Below the pieces are notes generated by a model that was given only the letters and a program-made list of their open reading frames with translations, made no database searches and was not told the DNA's origin. Made by a program: the position numbers and the translations under genes. From JBFEUI01 sp041547565 (GTDB lineage: Bacteria > Pseudomonadota > Gammaproteobacteria > Thiohalomonadales > Thiohalomonadaceae), in assembly GCA_041547565.1 (NCBI GenBank), contig JBFEUI010000073.1:1-14241 (forward strand): a DNA stretch of 14,241 nt, given 5' to 3'. Of this stretch, positions 1 through 6,517 are shown piece after piece (within the stretch, counting starts at the first letter, position 1; every line of letters begins with the position of its first letter).

Positions 1-63
1 CCGCACCGCTATGATAGCATCGTCAAGAAGTTCCGCGACGAACTGGCCAAGGTGGGTAGCTGA
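1..63 (+). CDS. rpe: Ribulose-phosphate 3-epimerase, C-terminal end (partial)
   Basis: Only the last 20 residues and the TGA stop are present. They read PHRYDSIVKKFRDELAKVGS, which fits the C-terminal helix of Rpe (the E. coli protein ends YKKVIDEMRSELAKVSHE). The enzyme interconverts ribulose 5-phosphate and xylulose 5-phosphate in the pentose phosphate and Calvin cycles. The following gph supports the call, because rpe-gph-trpE is a common order in proteobacteria. The 5' part lies outside the window. The identification rests on a short tail plus gene order. Confidence 0.75.
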   Translation, partial: PHRYDSIVKKFRDELAKVGS

Positions 64-70
64 TTTCGGA

Positions 71-170
71 GTAAATCACGCAAAGGGCGCAAAGACGCCG
101 AGTCGCGGAGAGGAACACGATAAATTATCTTTGTATCTTCGCGTCTCTGCTAAGCACGCGTTTGTTACTC
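71..170. repeat. Family A palindromic element, copy A1 (rpe/gph spacer)
   Basis: Almost the whole rpe-gph spacer is an imperfect inverted repeat. The left arm has GTAAATCACGCAAAGGGCGC then AAAGACGCC from 71; the right arm, read on the - strand from about 170, has AGTAACAAACGCG and then AGAGACGCGAAGATACAAAG. Both arms carry the GCRAAGRNGCAAAG modules seen at 2494, 3561, 4756 and 4911. The right arm ends 13 bases before the gph start. Confidence 0.8.
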
Positions 171-182
171 AGGCTTTGATTT

Positions 183-860
183 ATGATTCGAAAACCAGAA
201 ATGATTCTTATCGACGTGGACGGCACGCTGGTCGACAGCGTGCCGGACCTTGCCTATTGTGTCGATGAGATGATGAAGGCGCTGGGCATGCCGATCCATG
301 GCGAGGAGAAAGTGCGCCAGTGGGTGGGCAACGGTGTCGAGCGCCTGACACGCCGTGCCCTGATCGGCCAGCTCGACGGCGAGCCGGATGAGCAGCTGTT
401 CCAGAAGGCCTATCCGATCTTCCTCGATCTGTATGCCGAGAATACCAGCAAGCGCAGTTGCCTCTATCCGGGCGTGAAAGAGGGGCTGGCCTACCTGCAG
501 TCGGCAGGTTATAAACTGGGCTGCGTCACCAACAAGGCGGAACAGTTCACCCATCCCCTGTTGCGGGAACTGGGCGTGTTCGACGCATTCAGCATAGTCA
601 TAAGCGGTGATACCCTGGCGGAGAAAAAGCCCCATCCCATGCCGCTGCTGCATGCCGCTGAATTCTTCGGTGTGGAGCCGTCACAGGCACTGATGCTGGG
701 CGACTCGGTCAGCGACGTAAAGGCGGCCCGTGCGGCCGGATTCCAGATCGTCTGCATGAGTTACGGTTACAACCACGGCATGGATATACGCGATGCCGAT
801 CCCGATGCGGTGATCGATTCGATGGTGGAATTGAAGGGGCTGCTTGAGGCGGCGGCCTGA
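183..860 (+). CDS. gph: Phosphoglycolate phosphatase (HAD family)
   Basis: This 225-residue HAD hydrolase removes phosphate from 2-phosphoglycolate in the cytoplasm. HAD motif I is DVDGTLVDS with nucleophile Asp11 and acid Asp13. Motif II is the Thr of CVTNKA, motif III the Lys of AEKKPHP, and motif IV is GDSVSD with the Mg-binding Asp. The helical cap lies between motifs I and II. Length is normal for Gph. I chose ATG 183 because the upstream stretch CAGG (170-173) is placed like a weak ribosome binding site; ATG 201 (Met7) would also keep motif I. The gene follows rpe across repeat A1 and precedes trpE by 144 bases. The leader just before its ATG is nearly the same as that of trpC. Confidence 0.93.
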   Translation: MIRKPEMILIDVDGTLVDSVPDLAYCVDEMMKALGMPIHGEEKVRQWVGNGVERLTRRALIGQLDGEPDEQLFQKAYPIFLDLYAENTSKRSCLYPGVKEGLAYLQSAGYKLGCVTNKAEQFTHPLLRELGVFDAFSIVISGDTLAEKKPHPMPLLHAAEFFGVEPSQALMLGDSVSDVKAARAAGFQIVCMSYGYNHGMDIRDADPDAVIDSMVELKGLLEAAA

Positions 861-1004
861 AGCGGTCGCTGTTGTGAGGATAGAGGGACAAATGGTGCGT
901 TCACACAGGATAAAACGAAATGCATTCGACGAACGATGGCGTGGCTGAGGTCGCCACGTACTGTCTGTTCGTTTGTCATATTTCGTAATCGAAGGTGAAA
1001 CACC
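861..1004 (+). promoter_or_regulatory. gph-trpE spacer with possible short leader ORF and two-tier hairpin
   Basis: This spacer is the only one in the rpe-trpC run without family A repeats. A possible 18-codon ORF starts at ATG 892 behind AGAGGGA (882-888) and ends at TGA 946; it has a single Trp, the 16th codon. The TGA lies in the loop of hairpin CGTGGC (940-945) / GCCACG (953-958), which is enclosed by ACGAAC (929-934) / GTTCGT (967-972). No T-run follows at a terminator-like distance and there are no tandem Trp codons, so classical trp attenuation is not shown. A regulatory leader is only a possibility. Confidence 0.25.
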
Positions 1005-2489
1005 ATGAGTCCTGAACAATTCAAGACCCTTGCGGCCGAAGGCTATAACCGCATCCCGCTGATGCGCGAGGTGCTGGCCGATCTCGACACACCGCTAAGC
1101 ACTTACCTAAAGCTGGCCAACGGCCCCTACTCCTACCTGTTTGAATCGGTGCACGGTGGTGAGAAGTGGGGACGCTACTCCATCATCGGGCTGCCCTGTC
1201 GCACCGTGATCAAGGTATTCGGTCACACCATCTGCGTGGAGCAGGGCGGGGAGGTCATCGAAAAACTGGAGGTCGAGGATCCGCTTGAGTGGATCGAGGC
1301 CTATCAGCAACGCTACAAGGTGGCCGAGGTCGACGGCCTGCCCAAGTTCACCGGCGGGCTGGTCGGCTATTTCGGCTACGACACCATCCGCTATATCGAG
1401 CCGCGCCTCGGCCAGTGCCCCAACCCCGACCAGCTGGGCACCCCGGATATCCTGCTGATGGTCTCCGATGAGGTGGTGGTGTTCGATAACCTCAGCGGCA
1501 AGCTCTACCTGATCGTACATGCCGATCCGGGCGTGGACGGTGCCATGGCGCAGGGCCATGCGCGCCTCGATGCAATGATTGAACGCCTGCAGACGGCAGC
1601 GCCGCGTGAAGGCTTCGGCCGCCCGGTGGAGGTAAGGGAAGAAGACTTTGTCTCCGGCTTCACCCAGGAGGGGTTCGAGGAGGCGGTGCGCCGTTCCAAG
1701 GAGTACATCGTCGAGGGGGATATCATGCAGGTGGTGCTCTCACAGCGCCTCTCCATACCCTTCAAGGCGCGACCGCTGGATCTATACCGTGCCCTGCGCA
1801 GTCTTAATCCCTCACCCTACATGTATTACCTCGACCTGGAGGGCTTCCACATCGTCGGTTCCTCCCCCGAGATCCTCACCCGCTATGAGGACGGCATGGT
1901 CACGGTGCGGCCCATTGCCGGTACCCGCCCGCGCGGGGCGACCGAGGAGGAGGACAGGGCGCTGGAGGCCGATCTGCTGGCCGATCCCAAGGAACTGGCC
2001 GAGCACCTGATGCTTATCGACCTGGGACGCAACGATGTGGGCCGTATCGCCGAGACCGGCACCGTGGAACTGACCGACAAGATGGTCATCGAGCGCTACT
2101 CCCACGTGATGCATATCGTCTCCAATGTGCGCGGCCGGTTGAAGCAGGGCATGAGCGCCATGGATGCGCTGCGCGCCACCTTCCCGGCCGGTACCGTCTC
2201 CGGTGCGCCGAAGATACGGGCGATGGAGATTATCGACGAATTCGAGCCGGTCAAGCGCGGTATCTATTCCGGCGCGGTCGGCTACCTCGGTTGGCAGGGC
2301 AACATGGACACGGCCATCGCCATTCGTACCGCCGTGATAAAGAATGAAATGCTCCATATCCAGGCCGGCGCCGGTATTGTCTACGATTCGGTGCCGCGCA
2401 ATGAGTGGGACGAGACCATGAACAAGGGCCGGGCGGTATTTCGCGCGGTGGCCATGGCCGAACGCGGCCTGGACGGTCAACACCGATAG
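1005..2489 (+). CDS. trpE: Anthranilate synthase component I
   Basis: This 494-residue protein makes anthranilate from chorismate, using ammonia delivered by TrpG; it is the first step of tryptophan synthesis. The N-terminal domain has the elements of the Trp feedback site (PLSTYLKL near residue 31 and YLFES near 44-48). The chorismate-binding domain shows GDIMQVVLSQR, GSSPEILTR, PIAGTRPRG, EHLMLIDLGRND, FPAGTVSGAPKIRAMEI and IQAGAGIVYDSVP in the usual order. ATG 1005 is preceded by GAAGGTG (991-997). Length is normal. In many relatives trpG follows at once; here a 490-base cassette with a GxxExxY gene lies between. Confidence 0.97.
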   Translation: MSPEQFKTLAAEGYNRIPLMREVLADLDTPLSTYLKLANGPYSYLFESVHGGEKWGRYSIIGLPCRTVIKVFGHTICVEQGGEVIEKLEVEDPLEWIEAYQQRYKVAEVDGLPKFTGGLVGYFGYDTIRYIEPRLGQCPNPDQLGTPDILLMVSDEVVVFDNLSGKLYLIVHADPGVDGAMAQGHARLDAMIERLQTAAPREGFGRPVEVREEDFVSGFTQEGFEEAVRRSKEYIVEGDIMQVVLSQRLSIPFKARPLDLYRALRSLNPSPYMYYLDLEGFHIVGSSPEILTRYEDGMVTVRPIAGTRPRGATEEEDRALEADLLADPKELAEHLMLIDLGRNDVGRIAETGTVELTDKMVIERYSHVMHIVSNVRGRLKQGMSAMDALRATFPAGTVSGAPKIRAMEIIDEFEPVKRGIYSGAVGYLGWQGNMDTAIAIRTAVIKNEMLHIQAGAGIVYDSVPRNEWDETMNKGRAVFRAVAMAERGLDGQHR

Positions 2490-2493
2490 GGAG

Positions 2494-2960
2494 AAAATAA
2501 ACGCAAAGTCCGCGAAGACGCCAAGAACGCAAAGGAGTGCGAAATGGATGAAAATGGACTGGCCAATTTGGCGATTGGGGCAGCAATTGAGGTGCACAGG
2601 GAACTGGGCCCCGGCCTGTTGGAGTCAGCCTATCAGGATTGCCTGAAACAGGAGCTAAAGCAAAGGGGAATCGGATTTCAGTGTGAGGTTCCCGTATCAG
2701 TCAGGTATAAAGGCCATATTATCGGTGATGCATACCGGGTGGATCTGATAATAGGGAATAAACTGGTTGTGGAGTTGAAGTCGGTGGAAGAGTTAAAAAA
2801 ACTACACAGGATGCAACTGCTCACCTACCTGCGTCTGCTGAATAGAAAGTTGGGCTTATTGATGAATTTCAACTCGGTCATGATGAAAGATGGCATATGC
2901 CGAGTGGTGAACAAGCTATAGTAAACTTTGCGTCTTCGCGTCTCGGCGGGCTCTGCGCTA
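2494..2960. mobile_element. Family A cassette carrying a GxxExxY gene (copy A2, trpE/trpG spacer)
   Basis: The left arm begins at 2494, four bases after the trpE stop, with AAATAAACGCAAAGTCCGCG and runs to AAAGGAG at 2537. The right arm begins at the stop codon of the enclosed gene (from 2922) with TAAACTTTGCGTCTTCGCGT and continues to about 2958. The arms are inverted copies of the same modules (CGCGAAGACGC, ACGCAAAG). The enclosed gene is complete and the flanking trp genes are uninterrupted. The layout is that of a cassette inserted between two genes; actual mobility is inferred. Confidence 0.6.
2544..2921 (+). CDS. GxxExxY protein, PD-(D/E)XK nuclease-like
   Basis: This 125-residue protein has the family signature G24-L-L-E27-S-A-Y30 near its N-terminus. 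It then has Asp67 in YRVDLII and E77-L-K79 in VVELKS, the spacing of a PD-(D/E)XK nuclease core. A Q91xxxY95 pair in MQLLTYL resembles the RecB-like QxxxY motif. Length fits the family, whose function is unknown to me. The Shine-Dalgarno AAAGGAG (2531-2537), six bases before the ATG, is itself part of the flanking repeat, and the right repeat arm starts directly after the stop. Base composition is visibly more A/T-rich than the trp genes around it, which suggests transfer. It has no known role in tryptophan synthesis. Family membership is firm; nuclease activity is inferred from the motifs. Confidence 0.9.
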   Translation: MDENGLANLAIGAAIEVHRELGPGLLESAYQDCLKQELKQRGIGFQCEVPVSVRYKGHIIGDAYRVDLIIGNKLVVELKSVEELKKLHRMQLLTYLRLLNRKLGLLMNFNSVMMKDGICRVVNKL

Positions 2961-2979
2961 TCAACTGGGTTGCAAAACA

Positions 2980-3564
2980 ATGCTGTTAATGATCGATAAC
3001 TACGACTCCTTCACCTACAACCTGGTGCAGTACTTTGCCGAGCTGGGTGCCGATGTGGTGGTCCATCGCAATGACCGGATCACCATCGAGGAGATCGAGA
3101 GGCTCGCGCCGCAACACCTGGTGATCTCCCCGGGACCGTGCACGCCCAACCAGGCAGGGATCTCCGTCGAGGCGATTAAGCACTTCGCCGGAAAATTACC
3201 CATTCTCGGCGTCTGTCTGGGGCACCAGTCGATTGGCCAGGCCTTTGGCGGCAGGATTATCCATGCCGGTGCCATTATGCACGGCAAGACCTCAATGGTT
3301 TATCACGAGGACAAGGGCGTGTTCCGTGGACTTGCCAATCCCTTCGAGGCGACCCGCTATCATTCACTGGTGATTGAACAGGCGACGTTGCCGGATTGCC
3401 TGGAGGTGACGGCGTGGACGCAGAAGGAAGATGGTTCGGTCGAGGAGATCATGGGCGTACGCCACCGGGAGCTGCCGATCGAGGGAGTGCAGTTCCACCC
3501 CGAATCGATCCTGACCCAGCACGGCCATGATCTGCTGAAAAACTTTTTACAAATGAGTTGTTAA
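2980..3564 (+). CDS. trpG: Anthranilate synthase component II (glutamine amidotransferase)
   Basis: This 194-residue class I glutamine amidotransferase supplies ammonia to TrpE. The N-terminus MLLMIDNYDSFTYNLVQY is typical. The oxyanion segment is SPGPCTPNQAG, the nucleophile is Cys79 in GVCLGHQ, and the His/Glu pair is His173 and Glu175 in GVQFHPES. Proteins of this type often also serve as PabA in folate synthesis. ATG 2980 matches the family start. I see no clear Shine-Dalgarno in front of it, and the repeat arm A2 ends about 20 bases upstream, so the cassette may have changed translation of this gene. The stop TAA (3562-3564) overlaps the first bases of repeat A3. Confidence 0.96.
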   Translation: MLLMIDNYDSFTYNLVQYFAELGADVVVHRNDRITIEEIERLAPQHLVISPGPCTPNQAGISVEAIKHFAGKLPILGVCLGHQSIGQAFGGRIIHAGAIMHGKTSMVYHEDKGVFRGLANPFEATRYHSLVIEQATLPDCLEVTAWTQKEDGSVEEIMGVRHRELPIEGVQFHPESILTQHGHDLLKNFLQMSC

Positions 3565-3715
3565 CGCAGAGGCCGCAGAGACGCGAAGACGCAATGCGTT
3601 ACAACTGATAAATTGCACCTTGGCGCTTTGAAATGGCCGGGATTTATACGGTTGTAAATAAACATATTGGAATTTCTCTGCGACTTTGCGCCTCCACGTT
3701 CTTTGCGTTTATTAC
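3561..3715. repeat. Family A palindromic element, copy A3 (trpG/trpD spacer)
   Basis: The left arm starts on the trpG stop (TTAACGCAGAGG, then CGCAGAGACGCGAAGACGC). The right arm, read on the - strand, is CAGTAATAAACGCAAAG then GGAGGCGCAAAGTCGCAGAG. The inverted symmetry continues inward: TTACAACTGATAAAT (3599-3613) faces ATTTATACGGTTGTAA (3642-3657). It is therefore one long imperfect palindrome of about 155 bases without an ORF. It ends just before the GAGGAG ribosome binding site of trpD. Confidence 0.8.
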
Positions 3716-3730
3716 TGAGGAGTCAATTTA

Positions 3731-4747
3731 ATGGATATGCAGTCAGCGATACGCGCCGTGACCGAGGGTCGTGACCTGGGCCGGGATGAGATGCAGCAGG
3801 TAATGCAGCTGATTATGACCGGCGAGGCGACACAGGCGCAGATTGGCGGTTTTCTGATTGGTCTGCGCATGAAAGGTGAGACGGTGGACGAGATCGCCGC
3901 CGCCGCGAGCGTCATGCGTGAACTGGCCACCAGGGTGCCCGTTTCGGGTGAGCACGTAGTCGATACCTGCGGTACCGGCGGTGATGTGGCCGGCACCTTC
4001 AATATCTCCACCACCAGCGCCTTCGTGGTGGCGGCAGCCGGCGGCAAGGTGGCCAAGCACGGCAACCGTTCCATCTCCAGCAAATCGGGCAGTGCCGATG
4101 TGCTGGAGGCCGCAGGGGTCAATCTCGACCTGACGCCGGAACAGGTGGCCCAGTGTGTCGAGCAGGTCGGTGTGGGCTTTATGTTCGCTCCCAGGCATCA
4201 TGGCGCGATGAAACACGCCATCGGTCCGCGCAAGGAGATGGGGGTGCGCACCATCTTCAATGTTCTCGGCCCGCTGACCAATCCCGCCGGTGCGCCCAAC
4301 CAGGTGATCGGCGTATTCAGCAAGCAGTGGGTGGAACCGCTGGCGCAGGTATTAAAACAACTCGGCAGTCGCCATGTGCTGGTGGTGCATGCCTACGACG
4401 GCATGGACGAAATCAGCATCGGGGAAGCCACCTATGTGGCGGAACTGAAGGATGGCGATGTCTCCACCTATACCATTGAGCCGGAAGATTACGGTATGGA
4501 GCGACGGGATATCTCCACGCTTGCCGTCGACGGCGCCGAGGCATCACTGGCGGTGGTCAAGCAGGTGTTGTCGGGCGAGCAGGGGCCCGCGCGTGACATC
4601 GTGGCGCTGAACGCCGGTGCCGCTATCTACGCTGCGGGTCTGGCACGTGACCTGACCGAGGGTGTCACAAAGGCACAGGCGGCGATTGACAGCGGCAAGG
4701 CGCGGGAAAAGCTCGATGCGTTGGTGAAATTGTCGCAGTCGTTTTGA
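3731..4747 (+). CDS. trpD: Anthranilate phosphoribosyltransferase
   Basis: This 338-residue enzyme joins anthranilate to PRPP in the second step of tryptophan synthesis. The helical N-terminal domain (1-70) is followed by the PRPP loop DTCGTGGD (78-85), FNIST (90-94), VAKHGNRSISSKSGSADVLE (107-126) and GPRKEMGVRTIFNVLGPLTNP. Length is normal. ATG 3731 has a strong Shine-Dalgarno GAGGAG (3717-3722) eight bases upstream, adjoining the right end of repeat A3. The last codons and stop have been copied about 153 bases downstream (see 4876). Confidence 0.97.
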   Translation: MDMQSAIRAVTEGRDLGRDEMQQVMQLIMTGEATQAQIGGFLIGLRMKGETVDEIAAAASVMRELATRVPVSGEHVVDTCGTGGDVAGTFNISTTSAFVVAAAGGKVAKHGNRSISSKSGSADVLEAAGVNLDLTPEQVAQCVEQVGVGFMFAPRHHGAMKHAIGPRKEMGVRTIFNVLGPLTNPAGAPNQVIGVFSKQWVEPLAQVLKQLGSRHVLVVHAYDGMDEISIGEATYVAELKDGDVSTYTIEPEDYGMERRDISTLAVDGAEASLAVVKQVLSGEQGPARDIVALNAGAAIYAAGLARDLTEGVTKAQAAIDSGKAREKLDALVKLSQSF

Positions 4748-4755
4748 TGCTTGAG

Positions 4756-4790
4756 TGAATAACGCGAAGGCGCAGAGAGCGCAAAGCAAG
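4756..4790. repeat. Lone left arm of family A (A4) after trpD
   Basis: GAATAACGCGAAGGCGCAGA and then GAGCGCAAAGCAAG follow the trpD stop by about eight bases. No matching inverted arm closes it before the REP pair at 4801. It is best read as the first copy of a duplicated segment whose second copy lies at 4876-4952. The whole trpD-trpC spacer is 334 bases: this arm, the REP pair, a copy of the trpD tail, and a complete family A element. Confidence 0.65.
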
Positions 4791-4800
4791 TGATTTAATC

Positions 4801-4870
4801 GTAGGTCAGGGTGCGTGAGCTCCCTGACATCTTTTGTCAGGTAGAGGCTTCACCCTAACCTGAGCTACAC
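4801..4870. repeat. Inverted pair of REP-like hairpins (BIME-like)
   Basis: The first unit is on the + strand: GTAG at 4801-4804, then stem GTCAGGG (4805-4811) / CCCTGAC (4822-4828). The second is on the - strand: GTAG (complement of 4865-4868), then TCAGGT (4837-4842) / ACCTGA (4858-4863). A GTAG tetranucleotide in front of a hairpin, in convergent pairs, is the known layout of REP/BIME elements that RAYT transposases act on. No RAYT gene is in the window. Confidence 0.65.
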
Positions 4871-4875
4871 ATTTC

Positions 4876-4910
4876 GGTGAAATAGTCGCAGCCGTTTTGA
4901 CGATGGAGTA
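4876..4910 (+). pseudogene. Duplicated 3' end of trpD (remnant)
   Basis: This stretch repeats the end of trpD (from 4723) at a distance of 153 bases, with about 29 of 34 positions identical by eye. The true end reads V-K-L-S-Q-S-F-stop; the copy reads V-K-stop-S-Q-P-F-stop, so it is not coding. The similarity carries on into the following family A arm. It shows that a segment made of gene end plus repeat was duplicated. Confidence 0.7.
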
Positions 4911-5068
4911 GGTACGCAAAGGCCATAGAGACGCGAAGGGCGCAAAGAAAGATCAAGAGCTTCGAACACTATGCCGTTCCGATTAGGGCAGGAATGGCAT
5001 AATGATTTGTAAGAGATTGATAATAATCTCTGCAACCTTTGCCTCTTTGCGTTCTCCGCGTTGTTACA
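4911..5068. repeat. Family A palindromic element, copy A5 (before trpC)
   Basis: The left arm starts GTACGCAAAGGCC and goes on AGAGACGCGAAGGGCGCAAA to about 4952. The right arm (5034-5066), read on the - strand, is GTAACAACGCGGAGAACGCA then AAGAGGCAAAGG. Two smaller hairpins lie inside: ATGCCGTTCC (4971-4980) / GGAATGGCAT (4991-5000), and GAGATT (5013-5018) / AATCTC (5025-5030). No ORF. It ends at the AGGA ribosome binding site of trpC (5070-5073). Confidence 0.8.
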
Positions 5069-5081
5069 CAGGATTTGATTC

Positions 5082-5879
5082 ATGACAGATACCCCCGACA
5101 TTCTGATAAAGATACTCAAGCGCAAGCGTGAGGAGATCGACGAGCGCACAGCAAAGCTCCCTGAGGAGGCGCTGCGTGAACGTCTGGCTGCTGCCTCACC
5201 CGTGCGGGGATTTGTCAGCGCCATCAAACGGAAGATTGCCGCCGGCGAGGCTGCGGTGATCGCCGAGGTGAAGAAGGCCTCACCCAGCAAGGGGGTGATT
5301 CGCGAAAGCTTCGATCCCGGGCAGATTGCAGCCTCCTATGAGAAGGGCGGTGCGGCCTGTCTCTCCGTGCTGACCGATATCGATTTTTTCCAGGGAGCGG
5401 ATGAGTATCTGCAGCAGGTGCGTGGTGCCTGTGTCCTGCCGGTGTTGCGCAAGGATTTCATTATCGATCCCTATCAGGTCTATGAAGCCCGTGCCATGGG
5501 GGCCGACTGCATCCTGCTGATAGTCGCCGCCCTGGATGATGCGCGCATGCACGCATTGAGTGAGCTGGCGCAGAGCCTCGGCATGGATGTACTGGTGGAG
5601 GTGCACGATGCGCAGGAACTGCAGCGTGCACTGAAACTCGACCTGCCCATGGTGGGGATCAATAACCGCAACCTGCGCACATTTGAGCTGTCGCTCGCCA
5701 CCACCGTCGAGTTGCTGGATCAGATCCCGGGTGAGGTTGTCGTGGTGACTGAAAGCGGGATTCATACCCCGGATGATGTTGCGCTGATGCGTGCTAACGG
5801 TGTGAATGCGTTTCTGGTGGGCGAGGCGTTTATGCGTGCTGCCGAGCCCGGTGAAAAGTTGGCCGAGCTGTTTGCCTAG
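5082..5879 (+). CDS. trpC: Indole-3-glycerol-phosphate synthase
   Basis: This 265-residue TIM-barrel enzyme closes the indole ring from carboxyphenylamino-deoxyribulose phosphate. The catalytic series is complete: Glu62 and Lys64 in IAEVKKASPSKG, Lys124 in VLRKDFI, Glu173 in LVEVHD, Asn194 in GINNRNL, and Glu224/Ser225 in VTESGI. It is a single-function TrpC without a TrpF fusion. ATG 5082 follows AGGA (5070-5073) by eight bases. Its stop TAG (5877-5879) overlaps the stop of the convergent crp gene, and I see no terminator between them. trpF, trpB and trpA are not in the window. Confidence 0.97.
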   Translation: MTDTPDILIKILKRKREEIDERTAKLPEEALRERLAAASPVRGFVSAIKRKIAAGEAAVIAEVKKASPSKGVIRESFDPGQIAASYEKGGAACLSVLTDIDFFQGADEYLQQVRGACVLPVLRKDFIIDPYQVYEARAMGADCILLIVAALDDARMHALSELAQSLGMDVLVEVHDAQELQRALKLDLPMVGINNRNLRTFELSLATTVELLDQIPGEVVVVTESGIHTPDDVALMRANGVNAFLVGEAFMRAAEPGEKLAELFA

Positions 5880-6517
5880 CGGGTGCCGTACACGACAATG
5901 GTCTTGCCGTGGGCGCTGATCAGGTTCTGCTCTTCCAGGTTCTTGATCACCCTGCCTGCCATCTCCCGCGAACACCCCACGATACGTCCCAGCTCCTGAC
6001 GGGTGATCTTGATCTGCATGCCGTCGGGGTGGGTCATGGCGTCGGGCTGCTTGGCCAGTTCCAGCAGCGTGTGGGCGATACGGCCGGTCACATCCATAAA
6101 GGCCAGGTTGCCGACCTTGCGGCTGGTCTCGCGCAGGCGCGTGGCCATCTGGGTGGATAGGGCAAACAGGATCTCGGCATCGTCGCTGGCCAGCTGGCGG
6201 AAGCGTACGTAACTGATCTCGGCGACCTCGCACTCGACACGGGCGCGCACCCAGGCACTGCGACCCTGTTCCTCGTCGAACAGGCCCATTTCCCCGAAAA
6301 AGTCGCCGGCGTTGAGGTAGGCCAGCACGATCTCGTGACCGCTGTCGTCCTCGTGCAGCACGGCTACCGAGCCGTTGATGATGTAATAGAGCACATCGGG
6401 CTTATCGCCGGCGCAGATGATGGTGCTTTTCTTCGGGTAGCGGCGGCGGTGGCAGTGTTCGAGGAAACGATCGATGGCCGCGTTGCCGGTACCCTGTTTA
6501 GTTATTCTCATGTTCAT
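5876..6517 (-). CDS. crp: cAMP receptor protein (Crp/Vfr family regulator)
   Basis: This 213-residue transcription factor closely resembles E. coli CRP and Pseudomonas Vfr. The N-terminal cyclic-nucleotide domain has GEMGLFDEEQGRSAWVRA, with the cAMP ligands Glu76, Arg86 and Ser87, and Thr131-Ser132 on the dimer helix. The second half (VGNLAF, DVTGRIAHTLLELAKQPDAM and on through the end ISAHGKTIVVYGTR) is almost that of E. coli. The helix-turn-helix is ITRQELGRIVGCSREMAGRV, keeping the DNA-contacting Arg-Glu-x-x-x-Arg pattern. The start is ATG 6517 on the - strand; Met3 is an alternative. Placement convergent to trpC and divergent from an OsmC-like gene is, from memory, as around vfr in Pseudomonas aeruginosa. 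Confidence 0.96.
   Translation of the reverse strand: MNMRITKQGTGNAAIDRFLEHCHRRRYPKKSTIICAGDKPDVLYYIINGSVAVLHEDDSGHEIVLAYLNAGDFFGEMGLFDEEQGRSAWVRARVECEVAEISYVRFRQLASDDAEILFALSTQMATRLRETSRKVGNLAFMDVTGRIAHTLLELAKQPDAMTHPDGMQIKITRQELGRIVGCSREMAGRVIKNLEEQNLISAHGKTIVVYGTR

Noticed and set aside
1812..2597. Long - strand frame of 261 codons over trpE
   Set aside because: It is antisense to highly conserved TrpE motifs and rich in His, Gly and Arg as expected for a shadow in G/C-rich DNA.
71..5068. CRISPR array
   Set aside because: The repeats are inverted pairs of variable sequence scattered between genes, without regular direct repeats and equal spacers, and no cas gene is present.
5280..6233. 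Long - strand frame of 317 codons over trpC and crp
   Set aside because: Both genes beneath it have complete catalytic or DNA-binding motifs; the frame crosses two real genes and has no recognisable domain.
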